NCBI GenBank assembly: GCA_028285595.1
Contig: JANQOW010000028.1
Location: forward strand, 1-64,000
Direction: 5' to 3'
DNA from: Hyphomicrobiales bacterium
GTDB taxonomy: Bacteria; Pseudomonadota; Alphaproteobacteria; Rhizobiales; CAJQND01
DNA: 64,000 nt
Made by a program: the position numbers and the translations under genes. Of this stretch, positions 18,473 to 27,545 are shown one piece after another. Numbering within the stretch: position 1 is the first letter of the stretch; each line of letters opens with the position of its first letter. The notes beneath the pieces were generated by a model. The model had not been told where the DNA came from and searched no databases. It was given only the letters and a program-made list of their open reading frames with translations.

Positions 18473-20170
18473 TTACTTCTCTCGATACCAATCGGCCGCG
18501 TTCCACAGTTCGCTGTCCCACGTGTTCAGGACAACGCCGCCCAGCGTGTTGGAATGGGCCGACACGCGGCCGCGGTCCACCAACGGCAGAATCACATAGT
18601 CCTGCATGAGTTTGTCGTTCATGGCCTTGGCCAGCCGGGCGCGCTCGTTGATGTCGCCGGTTGAGGCCATCTCAGCCACGAGGCCGTCATATTCCTGACT
18701 GCAATAGCGCGCCATGTTGTTGCCCTGCCACTGGGTTTCGGGCCGCGGGGCCTGCTTGCATGACCAGTTGGACATGTAGGCCTCAGGATCGGTGCCATCG
18801 AAGTTGTTGGCGTACATTTCAACGTCGGCAAAAAACTTCTGAAAGGTATCCGGACTGCCCGGATCAGAGCCGAAGAAGACCGAGGCATCAATGTTGCGCA
18901 GCTCGGTTTCAACGCCGATCTCTTTCCACCATTGCTTGATCAGAGCCTGAAAGTCCTGACGCACCGCATTGGTGGAGGTTTGGTAGAGCAGGGTGAGCCG
19001 CTTGCCGTCTTTCACCCGCACCCCATCGCCGCCCGGTTTCCAACCGGCGTCCTCAAGGAGCTTCTTCGCGCCCTCTATGTCCTGGGTCAAACATGCATCA
19101 TTGGCTGAGGACCTATAGATGGCAGGGGCCGGGAGCACATTGCACGTGGGACGACCGGTGGTGCCGTAGCCGATCTCCACCAGAAGATTGCGGTCTATGG
19201 CCATGGAGAGCGCTTTGCGCACGTTCACATCCGTCAGGATCGGGTGCGGGTGCTTGGCTGTGGCCCGCTCTGCGCCCAGGGCCGGATCGGGATCGGTGAA
19301 GTTGATGATGATCCGCTCCACAAGGGTGCCGAACGCAGCAACGACTTTGCCCTTGCCCTTGGCTTCCATGGCTTTGATCACATCGGGAGCAAGCTGCAAG
19401 TTCCAGGCATAATCGAACTCGCCGGTCTCCAACACCGAGCGTCCGGCCGCGGCGGCATCGCCGCCACCCTTCAAGGTGGCCGTGGCAAAGGCGGGCTTGG
19501 CCGCATCGCGGTAGTTCTGATTGGCTTCAAACGAGATCACATCGTTGGGCCGGAACTCCTTGACCATGAACGGCCCGGTTCCCACGGGACCGAAGTTCGC
19601 TTCGGTGCATTCCGGTGCTTTTTCGCCCATACACTCGGCAAACTGTTTGGCTTGTAAAATCGGGGCCTGGGCGCCCACAAACGGGCCGTACGGGAACGGC
19701 TTGGGGACACCGAATATGACCTTGACGGTCAAATCGTCCAAGGCCTCCACGTTTTTCACGTCATTGTATTTTTCGTTTTGGGCACAGCCGCCATCGGGGT
19801 GCGTGCAATAGGTCCAGGTGAAGACCACATCCGTTGAGGTCACATCGCTGCCGTCTGACCATTTAAGGTTGGGCTTCAACTTCCAGGTGATGCTGGTGAG
19901 ATCTTCTGAAACCCCGCCATTTTCGACCGTGGGCACGCTTTCGGCCAGCCAGGGCACCATGCTGCCGGTCTCGTCATAGCGGGCGAGCGGCTCCAACACG
20001 AGGGAGGCGGCTTCAAGCTCTTTGGTGCCCCCGGACAGATAAGGGTTCAAGGTGGACGGGGCTTGCCAGTAGATGATGTTCACATGGCCGCTCGAGCCGC
20101 GCTCAGCGAGCGTGCCTGGCGTGAACGCCACGCTGAGCATGGCTGCGAGAGCGAGTGTCTTGAATTTCAT
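18473..20170 (-). CDS. ABC transporter substrate-binding protein, family 5
   Basis: Periplasmic binding protein of about 565 residues for the peptide-type ABC system. The signal peptide is clear (MKFKTLALAAMLSVAFTPG, cut probably after TLA). The mature part shows family 5 features: WQAPSTLNPYLSGGTKE, SITWKLKPNLKWSDGSDVTS and the VRKALSMAIDRN helix. The start at 20170 follows a GGGAGAACAGG binding site. The frame continues upstream but without signal or similarity. Four cysteines in the mature protein could form disulfides. Its cargo is unknown; catabolic neighbours suggest an organic acid or a conjugate rather than nutritional peptides. Confidence 0.9.
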   Translation of the reverse strand: MKFKTLALAAMLSVAFTPGTLAERGSSGHVNIIYWQAPSTLNPYLSGGTKELEAASLVLEPLARYDETGSMVPWLAESVPTVENGGVSEDLTSITWKLKPNLKWSDGSDVTSTDVVFTWTYCTHPDGGCAQNEKYNDVKNVEALDDLTVKVIFGVPKPFPYGPFVGAQAPILQAKQFAECMGEKAPECTEANFGPVGTGPFMVKEFRPNDVISFEANQNYRDAAKPAFATATLKGGGDAAAAGRSVLETGEFDYAWNLQLAPDVIKAMEAKGKGKVVAAFGTLVERIIINFTDPDPALGAERATAKHPHPILTDVNVRKALSMAIDRNLLVEIGYGTTGRPTCNVLPAPAIYRSSANDACLTQDIEGAKKLLEDAGWKPGGDGVRVKDGKRLTLLYQTSTNAVRQDFQALIKQWWKEIGVETELRNIDASVFFGSDPGSPDTFQKFFADVEMYANNFDGTDPEAYMSNWSCKQAPRPETQWQGNNMARYCSQEYDGLVAEMASTGDINERARLAKAMNDKLMQDYVILPLVDRGRVSAHSNTLGGVVLNTWDSELWNAADWYREK

Positions 20171-20229
20171 CCTGTTCTCCCTTTCTTGCTTCTTTTTGTT
20201 TTGCGCGTGCCAGAGATTTGCCTCCGGCC

Positions 20230-21210
20230 TTATGTGGTCTCCAACAGATGGCAGGCGGCGTAGCGGCCCTCGCCGATGGCTCTGAACGCTGGCTCCTTTA
20301 CGCGGCAGATGTCCATCACCTGGGGGCACCGAGTGCAGAAATTGCACCCTGAAGGCGGATCGGAGGGCGAGGGGACATCGCCGCTCAAAATGATGTGCTG
20401 GCGGCCTGGCTCGCGCTCCGGATCAGGCTCCGGCACGGCCGAGAGCAGGGCTTGGGTGTAGGGATGAGCCGGATCGTCATAGAGCGCATCGCGCGGCGCC
20501 AGTTCGACGATCTTGCCCAGATACATCACCGCGACACGGTCTGCGATGCGGCGGATCATGGACAGGTCGTGGGAGATGAAGAGGTAGGTCAGCCCGTACT
20601 TCTCTTGCAGCTCTTCCAAGAGATTGACCACCTGCGCCTGGATGGAGACGTCCAGCGCCGCCAAGGGTTCGTCGCAGACGATAAACTTTGGATTGAGCGC
20701 CAGGGCGCGTGCGATGCCGATCCTTTGGCGCTGGCCGCCGGAGAATTCGTGGGGGTAACGGTTGGCGAACTCCCTGTTCAGGCCCACCTGGTCCATCAAC
20801 TCGTAGATCCGAGCCGTTCTCTCTGAGGGGGACAGAGAGCGGTGCTCGTCCAAGGGTTCGCCAATAATGGCCGCAACGGTCATGCGGGGATTGAGGCTCG
20901 CCTGTGGGTCCTGAAAAATCATCTGCATCTTCGGGCGCACAGGGCGGAGGTCGCCGGCGGCTGAGTTGCTGATATCCTGACCGTCAACACTCACCGACCC
21001 GTCGGTAAGCTCGTAAAGCCGGATGGCCGCCCGACCCACTGTGGATTTGCCGCAACCGGATTCGCCCACCAGTCCAAGCGTTTCACCCTCGAATATGTCG
21101 AGCGAGACGTCATCGACCGCTTTCACATCACCCACATGACGGCGAAAGATGCCCGCATAAACCGGGAAATGCACTTTTAGCCCGTCAATCTGGACCAGGG
21201 GCTCAGCCAT
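20230..21210 (-). CDS. ABC transporter ATP-binding protein (DppF/OppF family)
   Basis: Second ATPase of the peptide-type importer, 326 residues. It has Walker A GESGCGKST, signature FSGGQRQRIGIARAL, Walker B FIVCDEPLAALD and switch SHDLSMI. The C-terminal oligopeptide/dipeptide extension has the cysteine cluster CNFCTRCPQVMDIC, which in this family can hold an iron-sulfur cluster. The start at 21210 overlaps the end of the first ATPase gene by eight bases; a longer frame to 21354 lacks similarity. Confidence 0.92.
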   Translation of the reverse strand: MAEPLVQIDGLKVHFPVYAGIFRRHVGDVKAVDDVSLDIFEGETLGLVGESGCGKSTVGRAAIRLYELTDGSVSVDGQDISNSAAGDLRPVRPKMQMIFQDPQASLNPRMTVAAIIGEPLDEHRSLSPSERTARIYELMDQVGLNREFANRYPHEFSGGQRQRIGIARALALNPKFIVCDEPLAALDVSIQAQVVNLLEELQEKYGLTYLFISHDLSMIRRIADRVAVMYLGKIVELAPRDALYDDPAHPYTQALLSAVPEPDPEREPGRQHIILSGDVPSPSDPPSGCNFCTRCPQVMDICRVKEPAFRAIGEGRYAACHLLETT

Positions 21211-22207
21211 GGCGCGGGGCTCCCTCGCTAACGTCCCATAGGCAGGCGACATTGTGATCTCCATCCACTGCCACAGGCGGCGGGTTCTGGCTGTGGCATG
21301 GCGTGAAGGCGTGCGCGCATCGCTCTGAAAATGAACACGAAGAGGGGGCTCCATAAAGGATGGGGGGCTGGCCCTCGATCACTTGAAGCTTGCCGGGCCG
21401 GGTGCCGCGCACGGAGGGCACGGTGTCCAGGAGCGCTTTTGTGTAGGGGTGTTGCGGGTTGGAAAAGAGTTCGCGCACCGGAGCTTGTTCGACCACCTGG
21501 CCGCCATACATCACCATCACCCGATCTGCGATGCCCGCGATGACGCCCAAATCGTGGGTAATCCAGATAATCGACATGCCAAGCTTGTGCCGCAGCTCTT
21601 TAACGAGTTCCAGGATCTGTGCCTGGATGGTGACGTCGAGGGCGGTGGTGGGTTCATCAGCGATCAGCACCTTGGGATCGCACGCCAGCGCCATGGCAAT
21701 CATGACCCGCTGGCGCATACCGCCTGAGAACTGATGGGGGAAGTCCGATAGACGCCGCTTTGCGTCAGGTATGCCGACCAGATCAAGCAACTCAGCGGCT
21801 CGATCCTTAGCCTTCGTTTTGCTGAGGCCCATATGGGCACGCAACGGCTCCATGAGTTGAAAGCCGACGGTGAACACCGGGTTGAGCGACGTCATAGGGT
21901 CTTGGAAGATGAAGCCGATCTTGGCGCCGCGTATGGCACGCAGCTCGTTGCCGCTCAGGTGCAAAAGATCCTGGCCCTCGAAGACGACCTGTCCGGCGGT
22001 CACCTTGGCCGGCGGCGACGGTAACAGCCCGATCAACGACATCATCGTGACCGACTTGCCCGAACCGCTCTCACCCACCACGCCGAGCAACTCACCGGGG
22101 CGAAGCTCAAAGCTCACGCCGTTCACGGCATGCACGTCGCCTTGGCGTGTCTGAAAGACCGTCCTTAGCTCTTTGACCTGGAGAATGGCCGCACCCTCAT
22201 TTGGCAT
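21203..22207 (-). CDS. ABC transporter ATP-binding protein (DppD/OppD family)
   Basis: First ATPase of the peptide-type importer, 334 residues. Walker A is GESGSGKSV, the signature is [15 protein letters not shown], Walker B is [12 protein letters not shown], and the switch histidine is in ITHDLGVIA. The C-terminal cysteine-containing extension ([15 protein letters not shown]) is typical. It is the first of five transporter genes and lies 80 bases after the RraA-like gene, so it may be transcribed from further upstream. Confidence 0.92.
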   Translation of the reverse strand: MPNEGAAILQVKELRTVFQTRQGDVHAVNGVSFELRPGELLGVVGESGSGKSVTMMSLIGLLPSPPAKVTAGQVVFEGQDLLHLSGNELRAIRGAKIGFIFQDPMTSLNPVFTVGFQLMEPLRAHMGLSKTKAKDRAAELLDLVGIPDAKRRLSDFPHQFSGGMRQRVMIAMALACDPKVLIADEPTTALDVTIQAQILELVKELRHKLGMSIIWITHDLGVIAGIADRVMVMYGGQVVEQAPVRELFSNPQHPYTKALLDTVPSVRGTRPGKLQVIEGQPPILYGAPSSCSFSERCAHAFTPCHSQNPPPVAVDGDHNVACLWDVSEGAPRHG

Positions 22208-22287
22208 TCTCTCATTCCTCGTCTCTATCGCCTCCAGCGGGGCGCTTGGGCCAGCCTAGCACGGCTGGGTGAGGCCACAAGCGCCGA

Positions 22288-22989
22288 TCAGTGAATTTCC
22301 TTTGCACCCTGCATGGCGGCTTTGAGCTTATCGATGTTGAAATCGGGGGCCTTGGCCGCATCCAGGATGACCTTTTCCTTACGCACCAGCCGCTCAACCA
22401 CGTCCGGGATCTTGGTCACGGCCTCTGCCGGCACCATCACTGCGCCATGGTGGTCGGCATGAACGATATCGTTGGGCGACACTGTGAGCCCGAACACGGT
22501 GACCTGGCAGGCCACGTCCACCACATGCACATAGGCGTGACTGGGGCCGACTTTGCCGCCCAGGAGATTGAACCCGCGCGCGCTGTCCTTCAAATCCCGG
22601 AACGAGCCATTGGTCACCGCGCCAAGTGATCCGAGACCTTTGTGAATGTTGGTCTGCACTTCGCCCCAGAACGCGCCGATGCCCGGGCGGGGATCGATGT
22701 CCTGGATCACCACAATGGTGGGGCCAGGGGCCTCGGCCACGTGTTCATAGTAGGCCGTACGCTTGAGAGCTTGCTCCTCGGCGCTCTCGGCAGGTGGTTC
22801 AGCGGCCCTGATCAGCGCGGTGCGGGCAAACCCGCATATGGGCGAGAGATCCGGATCCAGAGGCACCAGGGGTTCTGTGGTGAAACCATGACCACGCCGT
22901 TCGGGCACAATTTCTTCCAAGGCGTTGCAAATTGTAGGTGTGTCCCATTGGGTGAGGACCTTGAGATCTTCTGCGGTGGGGAGGGGCAT
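22288..22989 (-). CDS. RraA-family protein (4-hydroxy-4-methyl-2-oxoglutarate aldolase-like)
   Basis: RraA-fold protein of 233 residues. Conserved parts include DTPTICNALE near the start, GAFWGEVQTNIHKGLGSLGAVTNGSFRDLKD (split here only as a landmark) and VHADHHGAVMVP. In the metal-dependent aldolases of this family, which split 4-hydroxy-4-methyl- or 4-carboxy-4-hydroxy-2-oxoadipate, a Gly-x-x-x-x-Arg-Asp segment binds metal and substrate. NGSFRD is the equivalent here. Its place between TRAP and ABC transporter genes points to catabolism rather than RNase E control, but the exact reaction is not established. Confidence 0.75.
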   Translation of the reverse strand: MPLPTAEDLKVLTQWDTPTICNALEEIVPERRGHGFTTEPLVPLDPDLSPICGFARTALIRAAEPPAESAEEQALKRTAYYEHVAEAPGPTIVVIQDIDPRPGIGAFWGEVQTNIHKGLGSLGAVTNGSFRDLKDSARGFNLLGGKVGPSHAYVHVVDVACQVTVFGLTVSPNDIVHADHHGAVMVPAEAVTKIPDVVERLVRKEKVILDAAKAPDFNIDKLKAAMQGAKEIH

Positions 22990-23048
22990 GGGTTTATCCT
23001 TCGTTGTCTGGTTTCTGATGCCAGTTTAGCGCGCTCTCTGATTTTAGA

Positions 23049-24308
23049 TCATTTGAACCATAAAGCGGTCTGCGGCAGAAAGCTCACGGTCATGAGCGTT
23101 ACAAACATCGCGAGAATGTACCACTTGCAGTAGCCCATGATCTCTTCAATCTTTAATCCGGTTGCCGAGCAAACCGTCAAAAGCACCGACGCGACGGGTG
23201 GGGTCTGCTGGCCGATCCCCAGGTTCAGGCACACAATGACGCCGAAGTGTACCGGATCGATCCCCATCTCACGCGACAGCGGCAACAACATCGGCACCAC
23301 CACAATGATGGCGGCGGATGCATGAAGGAACATGCCCAGAAACAGCAGGAACAGGTTCATCAGCAACATGCGCAGGATGAAGTCATCGGTGATGTCGCCA
23401 AGTCCTGAGGCGATCGCTTGGGGGATCTGCTCGTTGGCAAGGAATTGCCCCAGCACCGCCGATCCGGCGATGATCATCATAACGACCGATGTCTGGCGCA
23501 CCGTGTTTACCGCCAGAGTGTAGACCTTCGACATATTGAGATCGCGCTGCAGCACCCAGCCGAACAGGAGTGCTGCCACGACACCGACGGCAGCCGCTTC
23601 CGTGGGGGTCACGAAACCACCGATGAGGCCGCCCACAACGATCACTGGAATGAGCAGCGGTATCAACGCTCTTATGAATTGCTGGCCGAGCCTGCGGAGC
23701 TCAAAGTGCTCATCTACGGGATGCTTCTCGATCCGCGCAAAGATGTAGCTGGTGATCATGAATGCACCACCCAGCAAGATGCCAGGAACGATGCCTGCGA
23801 TGAACAGGTCCTTGATCGAGACGTTGCTGGTGACGCCGAACAGCACCATAGGGATAGACGGCGGAATAATGATCCCCAGTGTGGCGCTGGTGGCCGTCAC
23901 GGCGCCGGCGAACGATCTTGGATAGCCCTGCTTTTCCATGGAGGGGACGAAAATCTTGCTCATCACCGCCGCATCGGCAACGGCCGAGCCCGACATTTCG
24001 GCCATGAACATGGAGGTTACCACGTTCACATGGGCCAACCCTCCGCGGATCCAGCCCACGAGAGCCCGGGCAAGGCCGATGATCCTGTCGGAGATGGAGG
24101 TTGCCCCCATCAGCTCACCCATGAAGATGAAGAGCGGAATGGCCAGGAGGATTACCCGGTTGACGCCGGAAAACATCTGAATGGGCGCCATCACAAGATC
24201 GATGCCGGAGACATACATCGCAATGCCGGCCGAGATCATCAGGGCAAAGCCGATGGGCATGCCCATGGCAATCAGAGCAAACAGCAAAATCACAACGCCC
24301 CAAGCCAT
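23049..24308 (-). CDS. dctM: TRAP transporter large permease (DctM)
   Basis: Large membrane subunit of a tripartite ATP-independent periplasmic transporter, 419 residues with about twelve hydrophobic segments. Family landmarks are MPIGFALMISAGIAMY near the start, FMAEMSGSAVADAAVMSKIF and TLGIIIPPSIPMVLFGVTSN. It uses the ion gradient to import organic acids delivered by the binding protein. The start is four bases after the stop of the small permease gene, so they are co-expressed. Confidence 0.95.
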   Translation of the reverse strand: MAWGVVILLFALIAMGMPIGFALMISAGIAMYVSGIDLVMAPIQMFSGVNRVILLAIPLFIFMGELMGATSISDRIIGLARALVGWIRGGLAHVNVVTSMFMAEMSGSAVADAAVMSKIFVPSMEKQGYPRSFAGAVTATSATLGIIIPPSIPMVLFGVTSNVSIKDLFIAGIVPGILLGGAFMITSYIFARIEKHPVDEHFELRRLGQQFIRALIPLLIPVIVVGGLIGGFVTPTEAAAVGVVAALLFGWVLQRDLNMSKVYTLAVNTVRQTSVVMMIIAGSAVLGQFLANEQIPQAIASGLGDITDDFILRMLLMNLFLLFLGMFLHASAAIIVVVPMLLPLSREMGIDPVHFGVIVCLNLGIGQQTPPVASVLLTVCSATGLKIEEIMGYCKWYILAMFVTLMTVSFLPQTALWFK

Positions 24309-24312
24309 CGCG

Positions 24313-24855
24313 TCAGTCGGCCTCGGGCTTAGTGAAGAATGTTTCCTGGATGCGCCGTGCCATGGCCACGATCAAAAGGAGGGATGCCAAGGGCATGATC
24401 AGCATGAACCAGCCCTGGGCGATTTCGGCCGTTTCGATCTCCGTGCGCCCAGCGACCCTGATCATGCGGATGGAGTGGCCTAACAGAACGGAGAGGAATA
24501 GGCCCAAGAGGGCCATGTTAATGGCGATAACCACCTTTCGGGCTCGGGGTGGCAAGGCATCCAAAAGCAAATCGAAGCTAATGTGCCCCTCGCGGCGCAG
24601 GGCCAGGTAGGCGCCCAGAAACGCGACCCAAACCAGCAGAAAACCCGGCACCTCATCGGCCGTAACGCTGATGGCGCCCAGCCACTCGCGGAAGAACAAA
24701 TAGACCGGCGCAAAGCTTTCATAGGTCCGCGACAGCTCGCGCATCGCGCCCAGCACCAGATAACGGTTGATGACGTTGATGCAAATGAAGATCGAGGACA
24801 CTGCGAATGCAAATACCGCAATGCCCTCAACCACCCGGTCTATGAGCCGGAACAC
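24313..24855 (-). CDS. dctQ: TRAP transporter small permease (DctQ)
   Basis: Small four-helix membrane subunit of the TRAP transporter, 180 residues. It shows the family feature of an early helix ending in NVINRYLV and the second-half motif RREGHISFDLLLDALP. It lies seven bases downstream of the binding-protein gene and four bases before dctM, the standard order. Confidence 0.92.
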   Translation of the reverse strand: MFRLIDRVVEGIAVFAFAVSSIFICINVINRYLVLGAMRELSRTYESFAPVYLFFREWLGAISVTADEVPGFLLVWVAFLGAYLALRREGHISFDLLLDALPPRARKVVIAINMALLGLFLSVLLGHSIRMIRVAGRTEIETAEIAQGWFMLIMPLASLLLIVAMARRIQETFFTKPEAD

Positions 24856-24862
24856 CTAAACG

Positions 24863-25837
24863 CTACTTTTTCGCTGCGCGAACGAGCTTTAAAAAGTCCT
24901 CGCCCTGGCTTGCGATGTAGTCGTCATAGGACGGTGCTGTGGCTTTCTGGAACGCCGGAAGATCAACCTCGTTGATGGAGAGCTTGCCCTTCATCTCTTC
25001 AAAGTATTTGGCTTCAAGCTCTGCCGACTTTGCATAGGCCGCTTCGGTGATCTCGCGCCCAACCTCGGTGAAGACCTTCTGCTGTTCCGGCGTCAGGCCG
25101 TCGAAAAAGGCCTTGGAGGCGAGCAGGAACGAGGGGGTGTACACATGGCTGGTGAGCGACAGGTGCTTTGCCACCTCAAAGTGCTTCTGCTCATAGAAGC
25201 CGTAGGTTGCCGCTTCTGCGCCGTCCACAACACCGCTTTGAAGGGCCGTGAAGGTTTCCCCCCATGACACTTTTTGCGGCGTTGCGCCCATGTTCTGGAA
25301 GACGCCTTGACGAAACTTGCCGCCGGAGATGCGGATCTTCAAGCCGTCCAGATCACTGGGTGAGCCCACGGCACGTTGAGAGTTGATCACGTGGCGGAAG
25401 CCGTTTTCATAAACGCCGATCACTTTCACTCCGCCCACTTCTTCAATGCGTGCCCGGATGGCCTCTTCCAGCCCACCTTTCATGGCGCGCTTCACGTGGT
25501 CACGGTCGGAAAACAGCCACGGCAAATCGAACACGCCGAGCTTCTTGTCCAGCTTCATGACGCCGGAGGCCACGTTGATCATCTCAAGTGAACCGGCCTG
25601 AACGTTGGCGATAAGGGCTTTCTCCTTACCCAACTGACCGCCTGGGAACAGCTTGAAGGTGAACTGCCCGGGCAGGCGCTTTTCAATCTCAGCCGCGAAA
25701 AGCTGAGATTGAGCGTGCAGCGGAGAGTATTCAGAAACGTGGCTTGCAACGCGGACCTCTTTTGGGGCCGCGAAGGCCGACGTGGCGACGGCCAGTGTGG
25801 CCAGCGCCGCGGTAAACAGTGCTTTTGAAAAGGTCAT
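24863..25837 (-). CDS. dctP: TRAP transporter substrate-binding protein (DctP)
   Basis: Periplasmic binding protein of 324 residues with a clear signal peptide (MTFSKALFTAALATLAVATS, cut near AFA). The DctP fold is indicated by RVASHVSEYSPLHAQSQLFA, the conserved substrate-salt-bridge arginine region LDGLKIRISGG and WGETFTALQSGVVDGAE. GGGGAG precedes the ATG. This family usually binds carboxylates such as C4-dicarboxylates, keto acids or aromatic acids. It is the first transporter gene after the GntR regulator gene, 27 bases away. Confidence 0.93.
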   Translation of the reverse strand: MTFSKALFTAALATLAVATSAFAAPKEVRVASHVSEYSPLHAQSQLFAAEIEKRLPGQFTFKLFPGGQLGKEKALIANVQAGSLEMINVASGVMKLDKKLGVFDLPWLFSDRDHVKRAMKGGLEEAIRARIEEVGGVKVIGVYENGFRHVINSQRAVGSPSDLDGLKIRISGGKFRQGVFQNMGATPQKVSWGETFTALQSGVVDGAEAATYGFYEQKHFEVAKHLSLTSHVYTPSFLLASKAFFDGLTPEQQKVFTEVGREITEAAYAKSAELEAKYFEEMKGKLSINEVDLPAFQKATAPSYDDYIASQGEDFLKLVRAAKK

Positions 25838-25864
25838 TCTTGCAGTCTCCCCTAATGGTTTCTG

Positions 25865-26596
25865 TTACCGAATTTCTATTTGATAGCGGAACTCGTCCGC
25901 TCGGCCGACGGATCTGCGCCATTCCAGCGGTGTTCCATCGAAGCCTTTGGCCAAGCGTTCAATCACAACGACCGGGTCGCCAGGATTGATGCTCAGAATC
26001 TCAGCGGTTTCTTCGTCTGCCGTGTCCACCATCAACTCTTCTTCAGCGCTGGCCACCGTGCGCCCGCAGAGCTCGTCATAGATCGGGTAGAGCAGGGGCC
26101 CCAACTGTGGATCGGTGATCTGCATGATGGGTGCGAATTCTTCAAACGACAGCCAGATCTTCTCAAGCAAGACCGGTTGGCCCGACAAAAGGCGCAAGCG
26201 GCTGATGCAGATGGCGGACGCGTCTTCATCCATCTCCAGACGGTCACGGATGTTTTGAGGGGCGGATTCTACGGCACGCCGCAAAATCCGCCCCTCCGGT
26301 ACCACCCGTTCGCCCGGACGACCTAAAAACCGAAAGAACCTGAATAAGGACTGGTCAAAGCTGGGCCTGCGGACAAACGTGCCCTTGCCCTGAAACCGCT
26401 CCAGAACGCCTTCGCTGACCAATTGTGTAACCGCCTGACGAATTGTACCGGGGGCCAGGGAATATTGATCGGCCAACACGTTCTCTGAGGGCATGCGGTC
26501 TCCCGGTCGACGAAGACCATCGGCTATCTCTTGGCGCAGTTGGTCTGCCACCCGCTGATAGCGCGGTAATCTTTCATCACCCCGGAGCGTTGCCAT
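25865..26596 (-). CDS. GntR-family regulator, HutC/UTRA subfamily
   Basis: Transcription factor with an N-terminal winged helix (LPRYQRVADQLRQEIADG to GTFVRRP) and a C-terminal UTRA ligand-binding domain of the HutC type. The ATG at 26596 gives 243 residues; a GTG at 26602 adds two. As first gene of the minus-strand series and divergent from the amidohydrolase gene, it very probably controls both, releasing DNA when it binds a pathway compound. A near-palindrome lies in the shared promoter gap. Confidence 0.9.
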   Translation of the reverse strand: MATLRGDERLPRYQRVADQLRQEIADGLRRPGDRMPSENVLADQYSLAPGTIRQAVTQLVSEGVLERFQGKGTFVRRPSFDQSLFRFFRFLGRPGERVVPEGRILRRAVESAPQNIRDRLEMDEDASAICISRLRLLSGQPVLLEKIWLSFEEFAPIMQITDPQLGPLLYPIYDELCGRTVASAEEELMVDTADEETAEILSINPGDPVVVIERLAKGFDGTPLEWRRSVGRADEFRYQIEIR

Positions 26597-26617
26597 TGAC
26601 ACAAGGTCTCATTGCTC

Positions 26618-26634
26618 ATTACGTTAACCATAAT
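26618..26634. promoter_or_regulatory. Candidate GntR operator
   Basis: ATTACGTTAACCATAAT is a near-palindrome centred on GTTAAC, in the 75-base gap between the GntR gene and the divergent amidohydrolase gene. Position and AT-rich symmetry fit an operator for the neighbouring regulator; there is no direct proof. Confidence 0.4.
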
Positions 26635-26671
26635 AGTCTTATAGAGAAGTGGAAGTGTCAAGGGGCCAGGT

Positions 26672-27502
26672 GTGCAGCTCAGCGGTGCGAATAAATTGAT
26701 GGGCGGCATTGATGGCGATTTCGACGGCCACGCCCATGTGTTCGACACGTCTTTGCAAATGGCGGAAGGGCGCCGCTACACGCCCTTGGCGGACGCGCCC
26801 TATCTGCTTTATCGCAACATCTTGCAGCAGATCGGCCTGGATGGGGGACTAGTGGTTCAGCCGTCCTTTTATGGCACCAACAATATGTTCCTGCTCAATG
26901 TGCTGGACACTGCACGCCGGCAGTCGGACCTGATTATTCGCGGTGTGGTGGTGATCGACCCGGATACGGATGCTGACACCCTTGCAAGTTTGAGCCGAAG
27001 AGGTGTGGTCGGGATGCGCCTGAACCTTGTCGGCTGGGCGTATGAAGAGTTTGAGCTGAGCCGCTGGGAACGGTTGTTTGATTTGGTCAATCAGGCGGGC
27101 TGGCATGTGGAGCTCCATCTTGAAGGCTGGCGCTTAGGGGAGTTCCTGCCCAAGTTGCTGGCCCATTGCGACCAGGTTGTGGTGGATCATTTTGGCCTGC
27201 CTGATGCGTCCGACCCGGTCGGGTGCCCGGGCCAAGCGGCTATTTTGAATGCTCCCTTGGGCGCCCTGATGGTAAAGGTTTCAGGCCCTTACAGGGTGTT
27301 CGTGAACCATGATGGCACCAGTGCAGCGCGCCGCTGCTGGCCGATTTTCAACCGGCTTCTCGACAGGCTTGGACCGGAGCATCTTCTCTGGGGGTCCGAT
27401 TGGCCCTGGACCCGGTTTGAAGACATGCACTCGTTTCAGGACACGCTCGATTGGAGAGACATTTGGTTGTCCGGCGTTGAAGAAAGGGCCGTCGCGCTCT
27501 GA
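26672..27502 (+). CDS. Amidohydrolase related to 2-pyrone-4,6-dicarboxylate hydrolases
   Basis: TIM-barrel metal hydrolase of the amidohydrolase 2 family (COG3618), 276 residues from a GTG start. The first metal motif is FDGHAHVF; later active-site strands are VELHLEGW, VVVDHFGLP and the catalytic aspartate in LLWGSDWPWTRFE. Relatives open lactones, such as the pyrone made in protocatechuate 4,5-cleavage. Together with the RraA-like aldolase in the divergent operon this hints at an aromatic or dicarboxylate route, since both families meet in that pathway. No ring-cleaving dioxygenase is present, so the assignment stays tentative. Confidence 0.75.
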   Translation: MQLSGANKLMGGIDGDFDGHAHVFDTSLQMAEGRRYTPLADAPYLLYRNILQQIGLDGGLVVQPSFYGTNNMFLLNVLDTARRQSDLIIRGVVVIDPDTDADTLASLSRRGVVGMRLNLVGWAYEEFELSRWERLFDLVNQAGWHVELHLEGWRLGEFLPKLLAHCDQVVVDHFGLPDASDPVGCPGQAAILNAPLGALMVKVSGPYRVFVNHDGTSAARRCWPIFNRLLDRLGPEHLLWGSDWPWTRFEDMHSFQDTLDWRDIWLSGVEERAVAL

Positions 27503-27523
27503 AGGTCTTGAAATTCTCGGCCG

Positions 27524-27545
27524 TATAATATAACTTATAAGTTAT
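27524..27545 (+). promoter_or_regulatory. -10 box and perfect palindrome at the ArsR gene start
   Basis: TATAAT at 27524-27529 is followed directly by the perfect 16-base palindrome ATAACTTATAAGTTAT (27530-27545), whose last bases are part of the ATG at 27544. This is an ideal operator for autoregulation by the ArsR-type protein. The message would have little or no leader if that ATG is used. Confidence 0.65.
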
